A stretch of 64,000 nucleotides of DNA from Myxococcales bacterium. GTDB lineage: Bacteria > Myxococcota_A > Polyangia > Polyangiales > Ga0077539. The DNA lies in assembly GCA_013298625.1 (NCBI GenBank), contig JAAFIF010000015.1, forward strand, positions 62,001-126,000. Direction: 5' to 3'. The notes below the pieces were generated by a model, which saw only the letters and a program-made list of their open reading frames with translations, ran no database searches and was not told where the DNA came from. The translations under genes and the position numbers were made by a program. This document shows, in pieces, positions 36,026-45,890 of the stretch (positions are counted from its first letter, which is position 1; every line of letters starts with the position of its first letter).

Positions 36026-36168
36026 GACAGACTCCAGTGTCCTCGCTTTGCGCGCTATACCGCGCCCGCGACGGGCATCGAAGATGCCCAAGCGGATGAG
36101 CGCGGTTGAAACTAAGTCAAACCAAGACCGCGAACAGAGAGAACTACGACAACCGTCGCGGGATTGGT

Positions 36169-37440
36169 TTAGGCGCGAGGGTCGAGCACGTGTCCGACGA
36201 ACAGCGCCGCGCCGGTCTGCACGTCGCGGATCACGAAGACAAACGGGCGGTCGATGTCGAACTGTCGCACCGGCGCGATGGAGGTCGGCCCGAAGGTGAT
36301 ACCCGTGGCCGCGGCGGCCTCGGTTCCTCGCTCGTCGACGGCGATGAACGTGCTGTGAATCACGCGCTCGATGCGCATCGAGACGTCCGTGGTCACCCCA
36401 GAGAAGTCCGCGCGATCGCTGAAGGCTTCTGCTGCGCCCATCGCGGCGAGCCTCGCGCCGAGCTCGGCCCTGTGCGTGAAGCGAAACTTCGGCAAGAGCA
36501 CCTCGAGGTGCGACGCAGGCAGGGCGTCGAGGGCGCTCGAGACGGCGCTCCAACGACCGTCGCTGAGCGCTGCTTCGAGCGCAGCCACGTCGCCGTCTGC
36601 CGGGACGATCGCGACCATCGAGAGCTGCTCGTTCGCGTACGGCAGCTCGATCGCGCGCCACCCATCGCTGCTCGCGCTGCGCGCCGCGAACGCCCTGCGC
36701 ATCTTCGCAACCTGCGCGGTGCTGCCGTCGCGCAGCGAAAACGCGCTCGACTGCGTCTGCGCCGGGTCGAACGAGTGCTTCCACGGGCCGTAGAAGTACG
36801 TCGCGTTGACGAGCACCATGCGCGTATCGCTGTGGATCGTGCCCTCGGCGAAGAGCGACGGGATCTTGCCTTCGGTCGTGTCCGAGACCCACTGGTTGAT
36901 GGCAATCCGCGAGCGGTCGGGCGCGCCCACAAAATCAAGCGCGCTCAGCCCGACCGGAAAGTGCGCGGACAGCGCGTCCACGTACGACTGCTGAAACTGC
37001 AGCCCGCGTCGGGCGAACACCGCGTTGGCCGTGCGCAGGATCACCCCGTTGGTCCGGCGCTCGCGCAGCGCGCGGTCCACGGCGTTGTACGCGTCGAGCG
37101 CGCTCGCGCCCATCGGGCCGGTGCCGAGCACGCTCGAGAGCCCCTCGGCCGTGGCGCCGCGCGCGCCCTGCTGGGCCATCGTGAGGGCGCTGTGGATGCT
37201 CCACGGAGAGATCATGGCGTTGCGCGTGGGGGGAAGGGCCTCGCTTCCCAGCGAGAGTCCCAGCGAGAGCTGCGCGGCGGTGAGCGTCCGCTGCGTCTCG
37301 ATCGAGACCGAGCTCGACGCTTCGCGCGGGACGCTGGTCGCGATCTTCTCGCCCGGCGGCGCGATGTCTTGCGGCGGCGCACAGGCCCCGAGCGAGACCA
37401 CTGAAGCGAGGGCGACCGAGAGAAGCGAAGCGTTGTTCAT
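36169..37440 (-). CDS. Serpin family serine protease inhibitor, lipoprotein
   Basis: MNNASLLSVALASVVSLGACAPP lipobox; NATYFYGPWKHSFDPAQT; hinge/RCL DERGTEAAAATGITFGPTSIAP; RPFVFVIRDVQTGAALFVGHVLDP. Confidence 0.95.
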   Translation of the reverse strand: MNNASLLSVALASVVSLGACAPPQDIAPPGEKIATSVPREASSSVSIETQRTLTAAQLSLGLSLGSEALPPTRNAMISPWSIHSALTMAQQGARGATAEGLSSVLGTGPMGASALDAYNAVDRALRERRTNGVILRTANAVFARRGLQFQQSYVDALSAHFPVGLSALDFVGAPDRSRIAINQWVSDTTEGKIPSLFAEGTIHSDTRMVLVNATYFYGPWKHSFDPAQTQSSAFSLRDGSTAQVAKMRRAFAARSASSDGWRAIELPYANEQLSMVAIVPADGDVAALEAALSDGRWSAVSSALDALPASHLEVLLPKFRFTHRAELGARLAAMGAAEAFSDRADFSGVTTDVSMRIERVIHSTFIAVDERGTEAAAATGITFGPTSIAPVRQFDIDRPFVFVIRDVQTGAALFVGHVLDPRA

Positions 37441-37622
37441 GCGATGACCTCCGACGGCAGGTCGCTTCTTCACGGTCGGTGCCAACCGCGATGGAGTGCG
37501 CATCGCTCAGCAAAAACACAGCGAAACACCGCGCAGAGCCCGCGCGTAGAGCGCTGTGCCAACGCGTGGCACACCGCCCGATGCGCGACGCGCTCGCCGG
37601 ATGACAACGGTGTCGCGACGGC

Positions 37623-38858
37623 TCAGGTGCTCTCGCCTTCGCGCGCGCGGAGGATGGTCCTCACGGCTTCGTCGAGCGAGAAGGGCTTGCGGAGCAGGCA
37701 GCGGGCGACGCGGGCGGGCAGGTGATCGAGCGTCGGAGCGCCGGTCATGAGCAGGACCGTGGCGGACGGAGTTTGATCGAGCATCGCTTCGACGAGCGCC
37801 GCGCCGCGGTCGTTGACGCCGAGGGTCTCGTCGATGAGGGCGACGTCGAAGCGCTCGGCGGCGAGGATGGCGCGCGCCTCGTCGCTGCTCGCCGCGGCTT
37901 GCACAGCCGCGCCGCGCAAAGAGAGCGCGGTCACGAGCAGCTCGCGGATGGAGGGCTCGTCGTCGACGACCAGCACTCTGAGCCCGTCGGGGAGGTCTTC
38001 GTCGCGGTCGCGCGCGGGCATGGGCGCCGGAGCGCTCACGACGTCGCCGCGAGGGAGGGCGACGCACACTTCGGTTCCGCGGCCCTCGGTCGAGTGGACG
38101 TCCATGACGCCGCCCATCGCTTGCACGAGCATGCGCGAGACGCCCATGCCGAGGCCAGTGCCTGCTTTGCGCGTGCCTTCTGCGCGCGGATGTGTGGTGA
38201 AGCCCGGGTCGAACACGCGCGCGAGCGTCTCTGCGCTCATGCCCGTCCCGTCGTCGGCCACGACGAACTCCATGGCGCTCGCGTCGCGGGCCCTGCACAA
38301 GATCGTGATGATCCCGCGCTGGGCTGGGCGCTTGGCCATGGCTTGAACCGCGTCGAGGGCGTTGAGCACGAGGTTGGTCAGCACTTGCACGACGCGGTCT
38401 GCGTCGCCGTGGGCCTTGAGCTCGGCGTCCGTCTGGGTGACCAGCTTGACGCCGTGCGCTTCGCAGCGGGGGCGAAGCAGCGCGGCGACCTCTTCGACCA
38501 CGGCGGCCATGCGAAACGTCGCGCACTTGACGTGAAATCGCTGCGCCGGGTCGGCCATCCCGCTCAGCATGGCGCGGGCGCGCTCGATGGTTCGCTCGAT
38601 CGTGGCGAGGGCGCGAGAGCGCTCAGAGGGGTCTGCGCTGCGCCTTGCGACGTCGACGGAGAAGAGCGCGCTCGCGAGGGCGTTTTGCACTTCGTGCACG
38701 GCCGCCGCGATCTCATCGGCCCCGCCGAGGGGCGCACGTCGCGAGTGAGAGTGCTCGGACTCCCTGTCATCCCAGGGACCGTCGTCTCCTCCGTGCGTGC
38801 CGATCGCGCGCCGCATCGTCACGAGCGGAGTGTCGTCGATTCGACCCGCTCGGGTCAA
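37623..38858 (-). CDS. Hybrid sensor histidine kinase with C-terminal receiver domain
   Basis: AVHEVQNALASALFSVDVARRS H-box; VLTNLVLNALDAVQ N-box; VVADDGTGMS; VLVVDDEPSIRELLV and ALIDETLGVNDRG receiver. Confidence 0.93.
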   Translation of the reverse strand: MTRAGRIDDTPLVTMRRAIGTHGGDDGPWDDRESEHSHSRRAPLGGADEIAAAVHEVQNALASALFSVDVARRSADPSERSRALATIERTIERARAMLSGMADPAQRFHVKCATFRMAAVVEEVAALLRPRCEAHGVKLVTQTDAELKAHGDADRVVQVLTNLVLNALDAVQAMAKRPAQRGIITILCRARDASAMEFVVADDGTGMSAETLARVFDPGFTTHPRAEGTRKAGTGLGMGVSRMLVQAMGGVMDVHSTEGRGTEVCVALPRGDVVSAPAPMPARDRDEDLPDGLRVLVVDDEPSIRELLVTALSLRGAAVQAAASSDEARAILAAERFDVALIDETLGVNDRGAALVEAMLDQTPSATVLLMTGAPTLDHLPARVARCLLRKPFSLDEAVRTILRAREGEST

Positions 38859-38973
38859 TCGCAGGCGTACAGGCGCCGCGCGGTTCTTTGCGGCACGCTG
38901 CGGGCCACGCGCGCACGAGCCCGCGGCGCAAGTGGTGAAATCCGCCCGCTGGCCATGCTATCGCTTCGCGCCC

Positions 38974-39270
38974 ATGACTGACTCGAACCGCCGCATCGAC
39001 GTGCAGAAGGTCGCTGCCCTCGCGAGGCTAGAGCTCTCTACAAACGAGGTCGCGACGATGCAGCCGCAGCTCGCGCGGGTGCTCGACTACATCGCGACGC
39101 TCGACGAGCTCGACACCGCCGACGTCGCGCCGACCAGCCACGTGGTGGCGGTGCGCGCGCCCCTGGCGGAGGACAAAGCGGTCGAAGGTCTGCCGCGCGA
39201 AGAGGCGCTGGCGCAGGCTCCGGCCAAGGCTGACGGGCAGTTCGCTGTTCCGCGCTTCGTAGAGGGATGA
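38974..39270 (+). CDS. gatC: Asp-tRNA(Asn)/Glu-tRNA(Gln) amidotransferase subunit C
   Basis: VQKVAALARLELSTNEVATMQPQLARVLDYIATLDELDTADVAPTSH; directly followed by gatA. Confidence 0.92.
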   Translation: MTDSNRRIDVQKVAALARLELSTNEVATMQPQLARVLDYIATLDELDTADVAPTSHVVAVRAPLAEDKAVEGLPREEALAQAPAKADGQFAVPRFVEG

Positions 39271-39273
39271 GCG

Positions 39274-40788
39274 ATGAGTGACGATGTGATGTCGCTTTCG
39301 GCCAGCGAAATCGCGGCTGATGTGCGTTCGGGCAAGCGCTCTGCGCTCTCTGTGGCGCGCGCGTCGCTCGCGGCGATCGCCGCGAAGGACGGCCCCGGTG
39401 CGCTCGGGGCGTTCTTGACGGTGGACGCCGAGGGCGCGCTCGCTGCGGCGCGCACCGTCGACGACGCGCTCGCTGCGGAGCGGGCGAAGGGCACGAGCGA
39501 GGCGACGCTCGCTGAGCGGTTTGCGCTCGCGGGCGTCAGCGTCGCGGTGAAGGACGCGTTTACGACGCGCGGGCTGCGCACGACGTGCGCATCGAAGATG
39601 CTCGAAGCGTACGTGCCTCCCTACGACGCGCACGTGGTCGGTCGCCTGCGCGAGCGCGGCGCGGTGATCGTCGGAAAGACCAACATGGACGAGTTCGCCA
39701 TGGGCTCTTCCACGGAGAACAGCGCGTTTTATCCCGCGAAGAACCCGTGGGACACGACGCGCACCCCCGGCGGCTCCTCCGGCGGCAGCGCCGTCGCCGT
39801 CTCTGCGCGGCTCTCGCACCTCTCGCTCGGCTCGGACACGGGCGGCTCCGTTCGTCAGCCTGCGGCGCTCACGGGCATCGTCGGGTTCAAGCCTTCGTAC
39901 GGAAGGGTCTCTCGCTACGGGCTCATCGCCTTCGCGAGCTCGCTCGACACGGTGAGCCCGTTCGCCGCCAACGTGCGCGACGCCGAGCTGATTCACAGCG
40001 CGATCGCAGGGCACGACCCGCACGACGCGACGTGCGTCGATCGCCCCGTGGATCGCGCGGACTTCTCGCGCGGCGCGAAGGCGATCGAGGGCGTGCGCAT
40101 CGGCGTCCCCAAAGAGTACTTCGCCGAGGGGATGGACCCCGCCGTGGGCGCGTCGATCCGCGAGGCGCTCGCGAAGCTCGAGCGCGCCGGCGCGAAGCTC
40201 GTCGAGCTCTCGATGCCGCACACGAGCTACGGGATCGCCGCGTACTACGTGCTCGCGCCCGCCGAGTGCAGCTCGAACCTCGCCCGCTTCGACGGCGTCC
40301 GCTACGGCTTGCGCAAGGGCGCGGACAAGGGCTCGATCGACGAGCTCTACGGCCGCACGCGCGAGGCGGGCTTCGGCCCCGAGGTCAAGCGCCGCATCTT
40401 GCTCGGGACGTTCGCGCTCAGCGAGGGCTACTACGACGCGTTCTACGGCAAGGCGCAGAAGGTTCGGACGCTCATCCGACAGGACTTCGACCGCGCGTTC
40501 GAGCACGTGGACGTGATCGCCACGCCGACCTCTCCCGTCCCTGCGTGGAAGCTCGGCGAGCGCACGAGCGATCCCCTCGCGATGTACCTCGCCGACGTGT
40601 GCACGCTGCCCGCGTCGCTCGCGGGGCTGCCCGCGCTGAGCCTCCCCACGGGGACCGTTCGCAGCGGGGACGCTGGCAGCGCGCTGCCCGTCGGACTGCA
40701 GCTCGTCGGTCGCGCCTTCGAAGAGCCCGCGCTCTTCGAGACCGCGTACGCCGTCGAGTCGCTGCTCGGAACCCTGCGCTGCCCCTAA
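39274..40788 (+). CDS. gatA: Asp-tRNA(Asn)/Glu-tRNA(Gln) amidotransferase subunit A
   Basis: [79 protein letters not shown]. Confidence 0.97.
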   Translation: MSDDVMSLSASEIAADVRSGKRSALSVARASLAAIAAKDGPGALGAFLTVDAEGALAAARTVDDALAAERAKGTSEATLAERFALAGVSVAVKDAFTTRGLRTTCASKMLEAYVPPYDAHVVGRLRERGAVIVGKTNMDEFAMGSSTENSAFYPAKNPWDTTRTPGGSSGGSAVAVSARLSHLSLGSDTGGSVRQPAALTGIVGFKPSYGRVSRYGLIAFASSLDTVSPFAANVRDAELIHSAIAGHDPHDATCVDRPVDRADFSRGAKAIEGVRIGVPKEYFAEGMDPAVGASIREALAKLERAGAKLVELSMPHTSYGIAAYYVLAPAECSSNLARFDGVRYGLRKGADKGSIDELYGRTREAGFGPEVKRRILLGTFALSEGYYDAFYGKAQKVRTLIRQDFDRAFEHVDVIATPTSPVPAWKLGERTSDPLAMYLADVCTLPASLAGLPALSLPTGTVRSGDAGSALPVGLQLVGRAFEEPALFETAYAVESLLGTLRCP

Positions 40789-40802
40789 CGTCCAGCGAAC
40801 TC

Positions 40803-40819
40803 CACCACGCGTCGGTGGG
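40803..40819 (+). terminator. Possible stem-loop downstream of gatA (CCACC-acgcgtc-GGTGG)
   Basis: 5-bp stem followed shortly by an A-rich stretch; weak. Confidence 0.25.
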
Positions 40820-40874
40820 TTAACCTGGAAAAAATTCTACCCTGTACGGGCGTCTTCGGTATAAACCCTGATCT

Positions 40875-42383
40875 ATGACAGGGAGTCGCTCGAAGCGCGC
40901 GGGAGCGCGCGCAGGTGTTCTGTCGGCGTTGATCGCCGCAGGCGTGATGGCGTCCACGCAGGACGCGGACGCGCAAGTGCGTTTCGGCTTTCGTGGAGAG
41001 CTCGGCGCGGGGGCCATGCTCTCGGATTGGCAGCGGCAATCGCTGCGGTTCGACTCGGTGGGCTTTCAGGGGACGGGACGCTTGTTCGTCGCGCCCATCG
41101 ACTGGCTCTCGGTACAGCTCTCCGTGAGCAACTGGCTCTTTCTCAACGCCACGCCGAGCGGTGACATCGGTCACGTGCTCGGCCTGACCGGCGGTCTGCG
41201 CTTCGAGCCCATGCTCGGCCGCGTCGGTCGCTTGTTCATCGACGGAAACGCGGGCGTCGGCTTCACCGGTCCCCTCACGCGCTTTCACTTCGACGCGGGC
41301 TTGGGCTTCGAGTTTCAGCTGCACCGCTACTTCGCGATCGGCCCCGTCGTGCGCTACGGCCACGTGCTGCAGCCCGATGAAGAGTCGGCTCCGTCCGACG
41401 CGATGTGGCTGGCCGGTGGGCTCTCGTTCACCATCGGCACGCCGCGCGCCGAAGCAGAAGCGCCTCCCGCAGACACCGACAGCGACGGCGTCGTCGACCG
41501 CGACGATCAGTGCGTCAGCGAGCCGCAAGGCGCCAACCCCGACCCCTCGCGCCCAGGCTGTCCCGACGGCGACGCCGACAGCGACGGCGTTCGCAACTCG
41601 ACCGACCAGTGCCGCGACGTCGCGCAGGGCCCCACGCCCGATCCCGCGCGTCCCGGCTGCCCCATCGCGGACACCGATCGCGACGGCGTGCTCGACAGCG
41701 AAGACCAGTGCGTCAACGAAGCGCAGGGCGAGCACCCCGATCCCGCGCGCCGCGGCTGCCCCGACGGCGACGCGGACAACGACGGCGTGCTCAACTCCGC
41801 GGACCAGTGCCGCGACGTGCCTGCGGGCCCGCACCCGGACCCCGCGCGCGCTGGTTGCCCCACGTCGGATCGTGACCGTGACAGCGTCGCGGACGCCGTC
41901 GATCACTGCCCCGATCAGCCCGGCGCGCCGAGCACCGACCCCAACCGCAACGGCTGCCCCGGCCAGGTCGTGTTCTCGGGAAACACCATCCAGATCAACA
42001 CGCCGGTCTTCTTCGCGCACAACCGCGACACGATTCTTCCGCGGTCGTTTCCGATCCTGCAGGCCGTCGGCGACGCGCTTCGCGCGAGCCCCGATGTCCG
42101 TCGCGTATCGGTCGAAGGTCACACCGACGACGTGGGCGGAGACCAAGAGAACATGGCCCTCTCCGAGCGCCGCGCGCAGAGCGTCGTGCGCTGGCTGAGC
42201 GAGCACGGCGTCGAGGCCTCGCGCCTCGAAGGGCACGGCTTCGGCGAGTCGCGTCCGCTCGAGCCCATCACCGCGGGCATGGCTCGCCGCGCTCGTCGCA
42301 ACGCGCAGGCGCGCAACCGTCGCGTGGACTTCCGCATCGTGGACCCGGCGGCGGCGCCCGCCAGCACGCCCGCTCCGAAGTGA
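40875..42383 (+). CDS. OmpA-family outer-membrane protein with five thrombospondin type-3-like Ca-binding repeats
   Basis: Repeated D(T/A)DSDGVxDxxDQC...PDPARxGCP; C-terminal SVEGHTDDVGGDQENMALSERRAQSVVRWLSEHGV OmpA/MotB motif. Confidence 0.93.
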   Translation: MTGSRSKRAGARAGVLSALIAAGVMASTQDADAQVRFGFRGELGAGAMLSDWQRQSLRFDSVGFQGTGRLFVAPIDWLSVQLSVSNWLFLNATPSGDIGHVLGLTGGLRFEPMLGRVGRLFIDGNAGVGFTGPLTRFHFDAGLGFEFQLHRYFAIGPVVRYGHVLQPDEESAPSDAMWLAGGLSFTIGTPRAEAEAPPADTDSDGVVDRDDQCVSEPQGANPDPSRPGCPDGDADSDGVRNSTDQCRDVAQGPTPDPARPGCPIADTDRDGVLDSEDQCVNEAQGEHPDPARRGCPDGDADNDGVLNSADQCRDVPAGPHPDPARAGCPTSDRDRDSVADAVDHCPDQPGAPSTDPNRNGCPGQVVFSGNTIQINTPVFFAHNRDTILPRSFPILQAVGDALRASPDVRRVSVEGHTDDVGGDQENMALSERRAQSVVRWLSEHGVEASRLEGHGFGESRPLEPITAGMARRARRNAQARNRRVDFRIVDPAAAPASTPAPK

Positions 42384-42463
42384 GCCAATGCTGAGCGCTT
42401 CGCGCGCTCGCGGTTCGCAGTAGCATGGCCGGCGCCTCGGGGGGATCGAGGCGAAGACCGACC

Positions 42464-44302
42464 ATGCGACGCACACTCTTCAGCCTCTTCGCGCTCTGCG
42501 CTTGCTCCGAACCTTCGCAGCCAGCGCGCGACGCGGCGCTCGACCGTCAGTCACACGACGTCGTGGCGGATGTTGGCAGCGCGCGCATCGACGCAGAGAT
42601 CGACGCGGACGCGAGCGACGGGGCGGCGTCGCTCGACGCTGGCTCGTCGCGACCTGACGCGGACGCCGCTGCGCCGAGCGACGCTTGTGTGCTGCGCGCG
42701 TGCCCCGCGGGCGCGTGCGGAGCGGTCGAGGACGGCTGCGGTGGCTTGATTTCGTGTGCGGTGTGCGCGGACCCCGAGGTGTGCGGCGCCGACCATCGCT
42801 GCGCCCGCCCCGCGCCGCTGCCGTACCCGACGCGCAGCGCGTATCGGATCAAGGCGCTGCAGCCTGATTTTTGGCCAGACCGCGGCGAGGTGATCGGCAA
42901 CAACACCGGTGGAATCGCGGTGAACATGGTCTGGGCTCAGTGGCAGGGCGCGGATCGTCGCGCGCCGTGCGGCGCCGGTGAGATCACGTTCGACGGGCGG
43001 TGCTTCACGATCGAGCCCACGGTGGACGCAGAGATCCGCGCGTACACGGCTGCGGGGCTCGTGGTGAGCGCGGTCGTGTACGGGAGCCCGCCGTGGAGCC
43101 GCGCTGGGCAGCCGTGCACGCCCGCCGGGCCGGGCTTCGAGTGGTTTTGCCCTGCGGCGAACGACGCGGACTTCGCGCGGTTCGCGAGGATGATCGCTCG
43201 CCGCTACGATGGTCACCACGGCAACGGTCGCCTCGCGGACTTCGTGATCTGGAACGAAGTGAACGCCAACGATTGGTTCGACATCGGCTGCGGCCAGGGC
43301 GGCGGCGCGTGCGATCCCAACGCGTGGATCCGACGGTATGCGGGTGTGTACAACGCCGCGTACGATGCGATCGTCGCCGAACAGCCGACGGCGCGGGTGC
43401 TCTTCTCGTTCGAGCATCACTTCGGCAGGGCGTTCGACAACCCCGGGGCTTCGTCGCCGCTGTTGTCCGTGGAGACGTTTCTGACGGGCCTCGCGCCGCT
43501 GGTGGCGCCGCGGGCGTGGAGCGTGGCGTATCACCCGTATCCGCCGAACCTCTTGCGCCCTGGATTTTCTCCGGACGATTGGCCCCGCGTGACGTACGGA
43601 AACCTCGGCGCCGTCGTGCAGTTTCTCCGCGCGAGGTATCCCTCGGTGCCGAGCGCGTGGACCGTCGAGCTGACCGAGAGCGGGGTCAACTCGATCGCGC
43701 CGAGCTCGTCACCGGCCGCGCAAGCGACGGGCGTGTGCGACTCGTTTCGCAACGTCCTCGGGACGCCGGGGATCGACAACTACGTCTATCACCGCATGGT
43801 CGATCACTCGGCCGAGACCGCCGCGGGCCTCGGGCTCGGGCTGCGCAACCCCGATCGCAGCGCCAAGCCCGCGTGGAGCGTCTGGGCCATGGCCAACCGC
43901 AACGACCTCGCGCCGCCGATGCTCTCGTGCGGCTTCGAAGAGCTGCCGTACACGCGGCTTCGTCGCAGCTACAACGCGGCGCGCGGGCACTGGGCCTCGT
44001 CGCGCGTCGCGCCGAGCGGCTTCGCGACAGAGCAGTCCTGGCGCTTGTGGCGAGAGCCTCGCGCGGGCGCGGTGTTGCTCTTCGAGTGCCGCGCGGGGAT
44101 GCACAATTTTCTCACGCGCGACGTGGGCTGCGAGGGGCAAGAGATGCTCGGCCCGGTGGGCTACGCCGCGACCAGCGCGGAGCCAGGCCTCGTCGCGCTC
44201 TATCGTTGCCGCGTGGGCGCGGGCACCGATCACTTCGTGTCGCAGAGCGCGAGCTGCGAGGGGCAGACGATGGAGCAGTTGCTCGGGTACGCGACGCCGT
44301 AG
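42464..44302 (+). CDS. Secreted DUF5722-like glycoside hydrolase with C-terminal DUF5648-like repeats
   Basis: MRRTLFSLFALCACSEPS lipobox; FVIWNEVNANDWF, VAYHPYPPNLLRPGF, WTVELTESGVNS; C-terminal LFECRAGMHNFLTRD / LYRCRVGAGTDHFVSQ. Confidence 0.78.
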   Translation: MRRTLFSLFALCACSEPSQPARDAALDRQSHDVVADVGSARIDAEIDADASDGAASLDAGSSRPDADAAAPSDACVLRACPAGACGAVEDGCGGLISCAVCADPEVCGADHRCARPAPLPYPTRSAYRIKALQPDFWPDRGEVIGNNTGGIAVNMVWAQWQGADRRAPCGAGEITFDGRCFTIEPTVDAEIRAYTAAGLVVSAVVYGSPPWSRAGQPCTPAGPGFEWFCPAANDADFARFARMIARRYDGHHGNGRLADFVIWNEVNANDWFDIGCGQGGGACDPNAWIRRYAGVYNAAYDAIVAEQPTARVLFSFEHHFGRAFDNPGASSPLLSVETFLTGLAPLVAPRAWSVAYHPYPPNLLRPGFSPDDWPRVTYGNLGAVVQFLRARYPSVPSAWTVELTESGVNSIAPSSSPAAQATGVCDSFRNVLGTPGIDNYVYHRMVDHSAETAAGLGLGLRNPDRSAKPAWSVWAMANRNDLAPPMLSCGFEELPYTRLRRSYNAARGHWASSRVAPSGFATEQSWRLWREPRAGAVLLFECRAGMHNFLTRDVGCEGQEMLGPVGYAATSAEPGLVALYRCRVGAGTDHFVSQSASCEGQTMEQLLGYATP

Positions 44303-44440
44303 CCATCGGTCGTCAGCGATGCGGCGTGCGTGATCGAGCCGGGTGTACGAGCGCGGGCGGCGTAGAAATCACCCACGGACCTCGCACAAACGGGAGGACA
44401 CGAGGGGGTGTTCTGCGTTGCAATCCGCGACCGGAGGACG

Positions 44441-45841
44441 ATGAAGACGCACCGAACTGTCTCGCTCGCGACCTGGGCGCTGACCGCGATTGTCGCTTGC
44501 AAGAGCCCGACGCCGAGCAATCCCACGCCGACGCCGACGCCCACACCCGCGACGCCGGACGCGGGGGTGGGCCCGAGCGCGCCGTCGGTCATCGACGCAG
44601 CGCCGAGCGCGCCGAGCGCGAGCGGGCCCATCGGCGCTCCCATCGGAGAAGACTTGATCCGTCGGCTGCGGCTCACGGTGCGGGCGTCGTCGACCACAGG
44701 GGCTTCGACCGGCGCCGACAAGATGCTCGACAACGACCTCGCCACCGCGTGGAACTCCCGCACGGGCGACCTCGTCGGCGCGTGGTTCGAGCTGAGCGTG
44801 CCCGCGGGCGTGACGGTCTCGTCCTTCGCGTTGACCTCGGGATTCACCAGACAAAACGGCCGCAACGACCTGTTCGCGATGAACCATCGCGTCGAGCGCG
44901 TGCGCGTGAGCCGCGACGGCGTGGACCTGGGCGAGTTCGCGCTCGACGCCGAGTCGAGGGCGCTGCAGACCTTCGCGCTCTCTGGCAGCGGCGGCGTCTA
45001 TCGCTTCACGATCAGCGCCGAGCGCGCGGGCTCGCGCGCGGCGTGGAGAGAGCTCTGCGTCAGCGAGTTCGTCCTGTACGGAAGCGCTCCCGAAGGCATG
45101 GCGCCGCTCGGCGACCCCGACGCTGGAGAGGCGGGCGCGATCGACACCGACGCGAGCGCGACCGCGGATGAGACCGACGCTGCGACCGCTCCTGTGGCCG
45201 ACGAGCAGCCTACGCCGCTGCAGCCAGGCGCGCCCGAGGCGCTCACCGCCGAGCCCATGGTCGCCGACGTCGGTGCTTTTTGCACGGCGATGCAGCGCCG
45301 CAATTTTCGTCGCGCCGCGTGCAACGCAGCGACGGCGGACGCGGGGCGCTCTGCGTGCTTCTGCGGGCAGCAGCCGGGGCCGACCTCGCCGCCCACGTTC
45401 ACCACGCGCAACCGCCAGGCGTCGCTGCAGCGGCCGGCTGCTCCCTTCACCGGCGCGTACTTCATGGCGCGCACGCCCAACCCGACGGACACGGTGCAGT
45501 GCGACTTGCTGGTGCGGACGCCGGCGGGTTTGTTTCCGTTCGCCAGCGTTGCAGAGTGCGCGCCGAGCGTGACGACCGGCGGCGACTATCCTGCGGTTTC
45601 TGTGCGGCGGATGCGCGCGACCGGCGGCGACGCTGGCCCCGCCGAGCTCACCGTCGAGTGGACCGAGACGCAAGAGCGCCCGACGGCGACGCGCAACTGG
45701 GCGTGCACGGGCGAGTGGATCGCGCGGTGCACGATCGACGCGAACAACGTCCCGACGTGCACGAAGGTGCTCACCGCGGCAGAGACGTGCGCGCCGATCG
45801 AGGGCGGAGGCTCCGCGGAGGACGACGCCACGCAAGAGTGA
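44441..45841 (+). CDS. Putative lipoprotein with F5/8C-like (discoidin-like) carbohydrate-binding region
   Basis: MKTHRTVSLATWALTAIVACKSP lipobox; DNDLATAWNSRTGDLVGAWFELSVPAG. Confidence 0.75.
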   Translation: MKTHRTVSLATWALTAIVACKSPTPSNPTPTPTPTPATPDAGVGPSAPSVIDAAPSAPSASGPIGAPIGEDLIRRLRLTVRASSTTGASTGADKMLDNDLATAWNSRTGDLVGAWFELSVPAGVTVSSFALTSGFTRQNGRNDLFAMNHRVERVRVSRDGVDLGEFALDAESRALQTFALSGSGGVYRFTISAERAGSRAAWRELCVSEFVLYGSAPEGMAPLGDPDAGEAGAIDTDASATADETDAATAPVADEQPTPLQPGAPEALTAEPMVADVGAFCTAMQRRNFRRAACNAATADAGRSACFCGQQPGPTSPPTFTTRNRQASLQRPAAPFTGAYFMARTPNPTDTVQCDLLVRTPAGLFPFASVAECAPSVTTGGDYPAVSVRRMRATGGDAGPAELTVEWTETQERPTATRNWACTGEWIARCTIDANNVPTCTKVLTAAETCAPIEGGGSAEDDATQE

Positions 45842-45890
45842 GCACACACGACGAGTCTGCTACGCTACCAACCGGAGCACGAGAGCAGCA

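Noticed and set aside
36073-36089. GGGCATC-GAA-GATGCCC hairpin as terminator of the serpin gene
   Set aside because: Stem is perfect but there is no U-tract and it lies about 80 bp past the stop; too weak to call
40855-40870. TATAAA as a promoter -10 for the OmpA gene
   Set aside because: Good AT-rich hexamer just before the ATG, but no supporting -35 and it is too close to the start for a normal leader; not called
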